From Gordonia sp. UBA5067 (GTDB lineage Bacteria; Actinomycetota; Actinomycetes; Mycobacteriales; Mycobacteriaceae), in contig NZ_DIAX01000055.1 of the NCBI RefSeq assembly GCF_002414845.1, positions 1 to 11,378 on the forward strand: a stretch of DNA of 11,378 nt, in the 5' to 3' direction. Below are positions 6,220 to 11,378 of this stretch, piece after piece; within the stretch, counting starts at the first letter, position 1; every line of letters begins with the position of its first letter. The notes beneath the pieces were generated by a model. That model was given only the letters and a program-made list of their open reading frames with translations. It was not told the origin of the DNA and ran no database searches. A program made the translations under genes and the position numbers.

Positions 6220-7500
6220 ATGGTCGCGTCAGCGTCCGCGGCGGGCCTTGCGTCCTTCATCGATGCCTCGCCGTCGCCGTTCCACGTCTGTGCCACCGTC
6301 GCTGCCGAGCTACTCGATGCGGGCTTCGCCGAAGTCGCTGAAACGCAGGCATGGCCGGCCGAGTTGGGCCGCTGTTTCGTCCGCCGGGGCGGATCGATCA
6401 TCGCCTGGAGTTCGGGTTTCGGTGATACCTTCCGGATCGTCGGCGGTCACACGGACAGCCCGAATCTGCGTGTTAAGCAGCACATCGACCGCGTGTCCGC
6501 AGGGTTGTCGACAGTTGCGCTCGAGCCCTATGGCGGTGCGTGGCTGAACTCTTGGCTCGACCGCGACCTTGGGCTGTCCGGCCGGGTGTCGGTGCTCGAC
6601 GGCGACGGTGTGGCCGAGCGACTGGTGAAGATTGATGAGCCGATCCTGCGGGTGCCGCAGTTGGCGATCCACCTGTCGGAGGACCGTAAAGGCGTCACCC
6701 CGGACCCGCAGCGCCACCTTGATGCGCTCTGGTCGACCGACCCCGATAGCCCTGGGCTGCTCGCGTGGCTGGCGCAGCGCCTCGGCGTTGCCGACACCGA
6801 CGTGCTGGGCTGGGAGTTGATGACCCATGACGTCGAGCCGAGTCGCATCGTCGGTGCCGAGCAGGACTTGCTCAGTGCGCCGCGCCTAGACAACCAGGCG
6901 ACCTGTTATGCCGGGCTGCGGGCGCTACTCGACGTCGGCGAAACGACCAGGCCGCCGTCGGCAACCCAGGTGCTCGCCTTGTTCGATCACGAGGAGGTCG
7001 GCAGCGGATCGCAGCGCGGTGCGGCATCGGACTTCCTTGCGTCGGTGTGCGAGCGGATCGTGCTGGCCCGTGGTGGCGGCCGCGACGACTACTTGCGGGT
7101 CATGGCCGGCAGCTTTTGTGCCTCTGGGGACATGGCGCATGCGACCCATCCGAACTACGCCGACCGACACGAGCCCGGACATCAGATCCGGCTGGGCGGC
7201 GGACCGGTGCTCAAGGTGAACCAGAACCTCCGCTACGCTTCCGACGCGACTGGCGCCGGGGTCTTCGAGCAGGCTTGTCGCCGCGCCGGTGTGCCGTTGC
7301 AGCGCTATGTCCACCGGGCAGACCTGCCGTGCGGCTCGACGATCGGCCCGATTACCGCGACGCGGACCGGGCTCGTCACCGTCGACGTCGGGGCGCCGCA
7401 GCTGGCCATGCACAGTGCCCGCGAGCTCATGGCGGTGGCCGACGTCCCGATGTATTCGGCTGCGCTGGCGGCGTTCTATTTCAGCGCGGATACCCCATGA
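6220..7500 (+). CDS. apeB: M18 family aspartyl aminopeptidase
   Basis: 426 residues, the expected length. M18 enzymes are large cytoplasmic dodecameric two-metal aminopeptidases, many of which prefer N-terminal Asp or Glu. Metal ligands and catalytic residues can be read from the motifs: His77 in [10 protein letters not shown]; Asp224 in PRLDNQA; Glu258-Glu259 in [11 protein letters not shown] (catalytic base, then ligand); Asp304 in CASGDMAHA; His398 in [18 protein letters not shown] (370-380) is also typical. ATG 6220 lies 2 bp after the purQ stop, so the gene is probably the last of the purS-purQ-apeB message. The M. tuberculosis homologue Rv0800 (called pepC there) also lies between purQ and purL, which suggests an old association. 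A perfect hairpin follows the stop immediately. Confidence 0.95.
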   Translation: MVASASAAGLASFIDASPSPFHVCATVAAELLDAGFAEVAETQAWPAELGRCFVRRGGSIIAWSSGFGDTFRIVGGHTDSPNLRVKQHIDRVSAGLSTVALEPYGGAWLNSWLDRDLGLSGRVSVLDGDGVAERLVKIDEPILRVPQLAIHLSEDRKGVTPDPQRHLDALWSTDPDSPGLLAWLAQRLGVADTDVLGWELMTHDVEPSRIVGAEQDLLSAPRLDNQATCYAGLRALLDVGETTRPPSATQVLALFDHEEVGSGSQRGAASDFLASVCERIVLARGGGRDDYLRVMAGSFCASGDMAHATHPNYADRHEPGHQIRLGGGPVLKVNQNLRYASDATGAGVFEQACRRAGVPLQRYVHRADLPCGSTIGPITATRTGLVTVDVGAPQLAMHSARELMAVADVPMYSAALAAFYFSADTP

Positions 7501-7501
7501 G

Positions 7502-7539
7502 TTCGCCTATCCCACCCCGATCACTGTGGGATAGGCGAA
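7502..7539. terminator. Perfect 14-bp hairpin between convergent genes, likely bidirectional terminator
   Basis: TTCGCCTATCCCAC (7502-7515) is followed by a 10-nt loop and its exact reverse complement (7526-7539). It starts 2 nt after the apeB stop and lies 20 bp from the 3' end of the convergent gene at 7559. It therefore sits where a terminator for both genes is expected. No U-run follows on either strand, which is common for actinobacterial terminators. It could instead be a dispersed repeat or an mRNA-stabilising hairpin. Confidence 0.7.
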
Positions 7540-7558
7540 ACGAGGTGGGAACGGGCCG

Positions 7559-8860
7559 TCAGCGAAGCAAGGAGATCGTCGCGCCCTGACGCAGCACGAG
7601 GTGGCCGTCGACATTCTGCGCAGTGCCGTTGACCGGCACCTCCCACCGGATCCGGCCCGCTGCGGTGTCGAACGCGGTGATCTGGTTGTCGTTGGCCACG
7701 ACGAGAAGGTCGCCGAAGGATCCGACGCACCGCAATTCTGCGATGCTGGTGTCCGGGCGCTGCCGGTCGGGAGCAGGCAGATGGCCGACGACGGTGCCCT
7801 TCCCATCCAGGCGCATCACCACCCGCGTGGCATCCTTGCGGCCGAAGGCGACCAGCCGTCCGCATGCCATCGGACGGCCCTTGGACAGCGAATCGTCGGC
7901 GACCGACCACAGCCCCTTCGGTTTCGCCGGATCTCGAATCTCGAATCGGCCGTGTGTTTCGCTGACTGTTGCCAATCCGGTGCCGCCGACGACGGCGAGG
8001 GTGGCCGGCCCGGCGGAGACCTGCATGCTGCGCGAGGTGTGCGTGGGCTTGGTCACGAGCTTCCCGGCGGAGAAGGCGTAGAAGTCGACAACACCGCTGT
8101 CGCCGGCCTGGCTTACCGCCAGGCCGGTCGGGTAAGCGGTAACGGTGCACGTCGTGCAACTGAGCCTGGTGGCGCCGGTGTGCGGGTCGAGCAGGATATG
8201 ACTGGCGTCGGCCAGTTTGACGTCGACGAGATCGGCCTCGGGGAGGTAGGCGGGAGTGGCGGAGTCGGCGAACGTGCGGCTCCACGTGGTGGTGCCGCCG
8301 GGGCTGGTGGCACTGACCCGGTAGCCGACCTGGTTGACACGGATGAAGTCCTTGCCGGCCCCGATCATCCGGCCGGTGTCCTCCAGCGGTTGCGGTGGTC
8401 CCAGCGCGCCCGAGCCCGGGTCGACGAGGTAAAAGCCGTCCGGCACGTCCCCGACCTTGACCGCGCAGCCGACGTGCGCGCCGCTGTCAAAGGCGCAGCT
8501 GCCCAGACCGGCAACGATGGGCTTGTCCCACCGCGACGTCCCGTCAAAGCGGTTCACGGCGAGGAAGGCGCGCCCGAGCCCCGACGGGTACGCGAGCAGC
8601 CAGGTGCTGCCGTGGGTGTCGGCGACCGTGACTGGGCCGCCCGAACTGCTGAACCCCGGCAAATCGTCGATGCCGCGGGTCCAGGCGGTATCGGGGCGAT
8701 CGGCATAGTCGCGGAGCTGACCGAACCCGTACCCGCGGCCCTGCGGCGGGTCGGGGGCTTGGGCGAGTACCAGTCCCACCGAGGCGACCATCGCGGCGAT
8801 GAGGACCATCACGACGGTGCCGATTCCAATGGGAAACCGGCGGCGGAGACCTGAAGGCAT
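7559..8860 (-). CDS. Membrane-anchored PQQ/WD40-like beta-propeller protein of unknown function
   Basis: 433 residues. The N-terminus is a short basic stretch (GLRRRFP) followed by one hydrophobic segment at about 11-34. It acts as an uncleaved signal anchor or a signal peptide, so the rest should be outside the membrane. The body is built of beta-rich repeats in the style of PQQ-like propellers, each with a strand then a turn of the form 'D-x-x-x-G': NRFDGTSRWDKP (103-114), YLVDPGSGALG (144-154), LLDPHTGATRL (223-233), AFDTAAGRIRWEVP (396-409). Six cysteines (122, 132, 235, 238, 333, 378), including a CTTC pair, could form disulfides. There is no lipobox cysteine and no recognisable catalytic motif. 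ATG 8860 is supported by the basic-plus-hydrophobic N-terminus, but no ribosome-binding site is evident. I do not recognise a specific family; a binding or scaffold role at the cell envelope is only a guess. Its 3' end meets apeB at the hairpin. Confidence 0.8.
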   Translation of the reverse strand: MPSGLRRRFPIGIGTVVMVLIAAMVASVGLVLAQAPDPPQGRGYGFGQLRDYADRPDTAWTRGIDDLPGFSSSGGPVTVADTHGSTWLLAYPSGLGRAFLAVNRFDGTSRWDKPIVAGLGSCAFDSGAHVGCAVKVGDVPDGFYLVDPGSGALGPPQPLEDTGRMIGAGKDFIRVNQVGYRVSATSPGGTTTWSRTFADSATPAYLPEADLVDVKLADASHILLDPHTGATRLSCTTCTVTAYPTGLAVSQAGDSGVVDFYAFSAGKLVTKPTHTSRSMQVSAGPATLAVVGGTGLATVSETHGRFEIRDPAKPKGLWSVADDSLSKGRPMACGRLVAFGRKDATRVVMRLDGKGTVVGHLPAPDRQRPDTSIAELRCVGSFGDLLVVANDNQITAFDTAAGRIRWEVPVNGTAQNVDGHLVLRQGATISLLR

Positions 8861-8932
8861 GCGTACCAGTCAACCACGGCGCCGGATCGGCGCCGAGGAT
8901 GACTTCGCTCCGTCTCGATCGGTAGCTTCCGC

Positions 8933-8945
8933 TAGATTTGGGGGG
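8933..8945 (+). promoter_or_regulatory. Possible leaderless promoter -10
   Basis: TAGATT (8933-8938) fits TANNNT and ends 7 nt before GTG 8946. The run of G directly against the start codon is too close for normal Shine-Dalgarno spacing. It supports GTG 8946 as the start of the PH-like gene. No -35 was found in the 85-bp divergent gap, and I see no promoter for the minus-strand gene at 8860. Confidence 0.5.
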
Positions 8946-9542
8946 GTGACGGCAGCACAACCCAAGTCCTACGGCCCGCCGGCTCGGGAACGTCCCGATG
9001 TCGCGGCGGCGATGTTCTGGGTCGACAGTGATTCGGCCAACGCGCAGATCCTGGTTCAGTCACTGCGGTCGGACGAACTGCTCCTCAATGCCGTCTCCGC
9101 GTGGTTCAAAGGTGAATGGGGGCTGTTCGCGGTCACCAGCGAGCGCGTGTTGATGGCATGTGCGGGCAATGCGGAGAAGTCGACGCCGGGCTACGTCTAC
9201 GAGATGCCGCTCCAGGCCGTCACCGGCATTGCCGACGGCGACGTCGAGGATGGGTTCCGTGTCGCGCAATTGCAGGACTACGAGTCCTGGACCAAGGTGT
9301 TCGTCAACGGTCTCACCTCGGTCTATGCGAGTGACCAGCGGGTGTACTGGGTCGTCGCCGACCTGATGAACCAGGGGTCCGCCGAGCTGGAGAAGGCCGC
9401 GGACGGGGGGGTGCTCGACGAGTTCACGCGGTACCGCGCCATCCGGGAAGCACATCGCGCGGGCGGGCTGGACGACGGCACTGCCGCCGCGGCGATCGCG
9501 CGGATGTTCGGTGCGGAGCTACCCGAGCGCGACACGTACTGA
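8946..9542 (+). CDS. Hypothetical protein with a bacterial PH-like domain
   Basis: 198 residues from GTG 8946. The middle part, about 45-140, has the outline of a bacterial PH-like (YokE/bPH) domain: an early WGLFAVTSERVLM (58-70, the 'lTneRvl' strand pair), then YEMPLQAVTGIADGD (85-99), then further strands ending in VYWVVADLM. A charged helical tail at about 155-190 (RYRAIREAHRAGGLDDGTAA) loosely resembles a SHOCT-type module, which often ends such proteins. No signal peptide or membrane span is seen, so it is probably cytoplasmic. The frame is open upstream of GTG 8946, but that part overlaps the divergent gene and has shadow-like composition. The 3' end faces the DUF1266 gene across 8 bp. 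The domain call is by pattern only; the function is unknown. Confidence 0.75.
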   Translation: MTAAQPKSYGPPARERPDVAAAMFWVDSDSANAQILVQSLRSDELLLNAVSAWFKGEWGLFAVTSERVLMACAGNAEKSTPGYVYEMPLQAVTGIADGDVEDGFRVAQLQDYESWTKVFVNGLTSVYASDQRVYWVVADLMNQGSAELEKAADGGVLDEFTRYRAIREAHRAGGLDDGTAAAAIARMFGAELPERDTY

Positions 9543-9550
9543 CCGGTTCG

Positions 9551-10459
9551 TTACATCCCCAGTTCGCCGGGTTGCGGGCCGCTGGGCGGCACTTCGCTGG
9601 GTTGTTCGGCCGAGGTGGTGTCGGTGGTCGTCTCGGGTTCCGGTTGGCCCTTGACCATCGATACGCCACCGATCTGACCGAGCCGGTAGCGGCGCCACGG
9701 ACTATCGGGGCGCATCAGCAGGCCGTGGACCCGCTCACCGGCGGTCTTGGCCGCCGCGCCGGCATTGTTCATCTCGTGCAGCGCCATCCAGTAGGTCCGC
9801 CCGATGACGAGGCCGTGCGCGAACTGCCGCCAGTTCGCGTAGTAGCTGCGTGCTGAAACAGCGGCAGAAATGAGCATTGGCCAGCATTCGTCGGTGCTGA
9901 GGTATCCGGCGGACCGCGACATTCGCACGACGTAGCCGACGCGCCCCAGATCCCAGGAGCGGATGTGTGCCGGGAAGTACGAATCGGCGATCACCGGGCG
10001 CAGCACCGACATGGTCCGCAGATTCATCAGCGCGTCATAGTCGGCGATGGTCGCCGAGGGCCCGCGGAACTGGGTGCGGGCGGCGAGAAACTCCCGGTGG
10101 GAGTCGGGGTCGTGTCCGGCCGTCTTCTTGACGATTGCGGCCACCAGCGGCGCGACGACCTCGAAAGCGCCGCTGTGCATCCCATCGAGGAGGCGGCCGA
10201 CGGTCATCCGGGCGCTCACGGCGTCGGAGATCCCCCAGGCGGTAGCCAGGGCGTCGCGCACCTGCGGCTGCGGGACATCGACGTCGAGGGTGTCGCACCA
10301 CATGTCGTTGACACCCCAGAGGAAGGCCCCGACGTTGAGCGCGTCCTGTTGCTCGGCGGTCACGGCACCGTCGCCTTTCCAGCGGAAGGGTCGGGCCGAC
10401 TCGGAAGACCCGCCGACGGGAAAGGGCTGTGTCGGCGGAATGGTGGTCGGAAAGGACAT
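9551..10459 (-). CDS. DUF1266 domain-containing protein
   Basis: 302 residues from ATG 10459. The conserved DUF1266 core is visible: AWGISD (74-79); SWDLGRVGYVVRMSRSAGYL (168-187, the W-D-x-x-R and GYL features); then SYYANWRQFAHGLVIGRTYW (205-224). The family is widespread in bacteria and has no established biochemical role. The N-terminal 25 residues and the last 50 are disordered-looking; the C-terminal tail from about 252 is rich in Pro, Glu, Thr and Ser. No signal peptide or membrane span is seen. The frame extends upstream to 10522, but the chosen ATG is where a TACCCT -10 lies 7 nt upstream, and the extra residues look unconserved. The gene is divergent from clpC, with 284 bp between the two starts. 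Confidence 0.85.
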   Translation of the reverse strand: MSFPTTIPPTQPFPVGGSSESARPFRWKGDGAVTAEQQDALNVGAFLWGVNDMWCDTLDVDVPQPQVRDALATAWGISDAVSARMTVGRLLDGMHSGAFEVVAPLVAAIVKKTAGHDPDSHREFLAARTQFRGPSATIADYDALMNLRTMSVLRPVIADSYFPAHIRSWDLGRVGYVVRMSRSAGYLSTDECWPMLISAAVSARSYYANWRQFAHGLVIGRTYWMALHEMNNAGAAAKTAGERVHGLLMRPDSPWRRYRLGQIGGVSMVKGQPEPETTTDTTSAEQPSEVPPSGPQPGELGM

Positions 10460-10487
10460 GAATGCGAGGGTAGCGAAGCTGTTCGCT
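10460..10487 (-). promoter_or_regulatory. Possible leaderless promoter of the DUF1266 gene with inverted repeat
   Basis: On the minus strand TACCCT (10472-10467) fits TANNNT, with 7 nt (10466-10460) to ATG 10459. No Shine-Dalgarno is present. Touching the hexamer is a perfect inverted repeat, AGCGAA-gctg-TTCGCT (+ strand 10472-10487), well placed to be an operator. No -35 is evident. Confidence 0.45.
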
Positions 10488-10739
10488 GTTGGCGTAGTCT
10501 CTCCGCTCCGGGCGGGGAACATCGGCGCTGTGCTCGGCGTTGACCAGCATTAAGCGCCTGTGAAGGAGTGCGGCGCCGACCGGCGACGATGACCGGCCGG
10601 CCCCAGGGCCGCACAAGGATTGCGGGCGCGGGTCCAAACACCACTAGAGTGGAAGCAAGCAGGTCAGTCGCTGCGCAAAGCCACCCGCGCGGCCGGCGCG
10701 GCGGGGCGCAGATTGACCGAGTGGAGCCACGTAAGGGAG
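10488..10739 (+). promoter_or_regulatory. clpC upstream region: candidate -10 and ribosome-binding site
   Basis: This is the longest non-coding stretch of the window. TAGAGT (10645-10650) is a TANNNT -10, with TTGCGG (10620-10625) 19 nt upstream as a weak -35. It predicts a clpC leader of about 85-90 nt. AGGGAG (10734-10739) is a good Shine-Dalgarno 4 nt before ATG 10744. I find neither a CIRCE nor a HAIR element. In actinobacteria clpC is usually activated by ClgR; I cannot point to a convincing ClgR box here. No other gene or RNA is recognisable. Confidence 0.5.
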
Positions 10740-10743
10740 AACA

Positions 10744-11378
10744 ATGTTCGAACGGTTCACCGACCGCGCACGCCGGGTTGTCGTCCTGGCGCAAGAAGAG
10801 GCGCGGATGCTCAATCACAACTACATCGGCACCGAGCACATCCTGCTCGGCCTCATCCACGAGGGTGAGGGGGTGGCGGCGAAGGCGCTCGAGTCGTTGG
10901 GGATTTCGCTGGAGGCGGTGCGCACCCAGGTCGAGGAGATCATCGGCCAGGGGCAGCAGGCGCCGGCCGGACACATCCCCTTCACGCCCCGTGCCAAGAA
11001 GGTGCTGGAGCTCTCGCTGCGCGAGGCCCTGCAGCTCGGCCACAACTACATCGGTACCGAGCACATCCTGCTCGGCCTGATCCGTGAGGGTGAGGGGGTT
11101 GCCGCCCAGGTGTTGGTGAAGCTTGGCGCCGACCTGAACAAGGTTCGCCAGCAGGTCATCCAGCTTCTGTCGGGCTACCAGGGCAAAGAGCCGCAGGAGG
11201 CGGGCGCCGGTGGCCGCAGCAGCGAGGCGGGCACCCCGTCGACGTCGCTGGTCCTCGACCAGTTCGGCCGCAACCTGACCGCTGCCGCCGGCGAGGGCAA
11301 ACTCGACCCGGTGATCGGCCGCGAGAAGGAAATCGAGCGGGTGATGCAGGTCTTGAGCCGCCGCACCAAGAACAACCC
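10744..11378 (+). CDS. clpC: ATP-dependent Clp protease ATP-binding subunit ClpC (ClpC1 type), N-terminal part
   Basis: The first 211 residues of a protein that is normally about 850; it has no stop in the window and runs off the right edge. ClpC is the AAA+ unfoldase that feeds substrates to ClpP1P2. Two Clp N-domain repeats are visible, at about residues 1-70 and 77-145. Each carries the near-identical core [14 protein letters not shown] (25-38 and 100-113). A Gly/Ser-rich linker (about 147-168) leads to the start of the D1 AAA+ module, DQFGRNLT (172-179) and [13 protein letters not shown] (188-200). The Walker A motif would come just past the edge. Phe2, Phe80 and Lys85, which in M. tuberculosis ClpC1 line the cyclomarin-binding site, are all present. 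ATG 10744 is fixed by the AGGGAG site and the invariant [10 protein letters not shown] start. Confidence 0.97.
   Translation, partial: MFERFTDRARRVVVLAQEEARMLNHNYIGTEHILLGLIHEGEGVAAKALESLGISLEAVRTQVEEIIGQGQQAPAGHIPFTPRAKKVLELSLREALQLGHNYIGTEHILLGLIREGEGVAAQVLVKLGADLNKVRQQVIQLLSGYQGKEPQEAGAGGRSSEAGTPSTSLVLDQFGRNLTAAAGEGKLDPVIGREKEIERVMQVLSRRTKNN
10816..11103 (+). repeat. Internal duplication within clpC (Clp N-domain repeat)
   Basis: About 62 bp starting at 10816 recur at 11041 with only a handful of mismatches, a period of 225 bp (75 codons). The copies encode the two Clp N-repeat cores. This is the normal pseudo-twofold structure of the ClpC N-domain, not a mobile repeat. The near-identity at DNA level, including third positions, reflects strong codon bias or gene conversion. 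Confidence 0.85.

Noticed and set aside
7601..8854. 417-codon plus-strand frame opposite the propeller-like gene
   Set aside because: The minus-strand frame has a signal anchor and regular beta-repeat spacing; the plus-strand product is Gly/Arg/Asp-rich shadow sequence.
10360..11064. Minus-strand frame across the DUF1266 start and clpC
   Set aside because: It is antisense to the highly conserved ClpC N-domain and spans two promoters.
10816..11103. Two near-identical 62-bp copies as a mobile or CRISPR-like repeat
   Set aside because: They are in frame 75 codons apart and encode the two normal Clp N-repeats.

Overview
The window is gene-dense, high-GC actinobacterial chromosome. A fused HadA-HadB mycolate (FAS-II) dehydratase, a ClpC1-type unfoldase, PurS/PurQ as separate small genes and a cysteine (not selenocysteine) glutathione peroxidase point to a mycolic-acid bacterium of the Mycobacteriales. 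A Gordonia-, Nocardia- or Rhodococcus-like genus is my best guess; it is inferred from gene content, not from a search. Twelve protein-coding genes are supported, two of them cut by the window edges. I see no RNA gene, insertion sequence, phage gene or CRISPR array.

Layout. (1) Positions 1-1539, + strand: the C-terminal quarter of a PtrB-type prolyl oligopeptidase, overlapped by 8 bp by a nitronate-monooxygenase-like flavoprotein. (2) Positions 1550-4659, - strand: reading in transcription order, a MarR regulator, a 14-TM DHA2-type exporter 4 bp behind it, then fused hadAB with its own ribosome-binding site. (3) Positions 4748-7500, + strand: a cysteine peroxidase of the GPx family divergent from marR, then a tight purS-purQ-apeB run (1-bp overlap, then 2-bp gap), closed by a perfect 14-bp hairpin. 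(4) Positions 7559-10459: three little-characterised genes in alternating orientation, namely a membrane-anchored beta-propeller-like protein (-), a PH-like-domain protein (+) and a DUF1266 protein (-). (5) From 10744, + strand: clpC, running off the right edge.

How the genes fit together. PurS and PurQ are two of the three FGAM synthetase subunits of purine synthesis; the third, PurL, is not in the window. From memory, ptrB, an EmrB-type exporter, purS, purQ and an M18 peptidase also lie near one another in Mycobacterium tuberculosis (about Rv0781 to Rv0800), so much of the window looks like a conserved purine/peptidase neighbourhood. MarR and the exporter form a classic local regulator-pump pair. 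HadAB belongs to mycolate chain elongation and looks like an insertion relative to the mycobacterial arrangement.

Most of the region is ordinary. The points most worth a second look are: (a) the HadA half of the fusion has alanine where M. tuberculosis HadA has Cys61, the attachment site of thiacetazone and isoxyl; (b) four promoter-proximal genes carry a TANNNT -10 motif 6-7 nt before the start codon, which predicts leaderless mRNAs; (c) the short marR-gpx gap is packed with palindromes. I found no clear candidate for a wholly new biological system.
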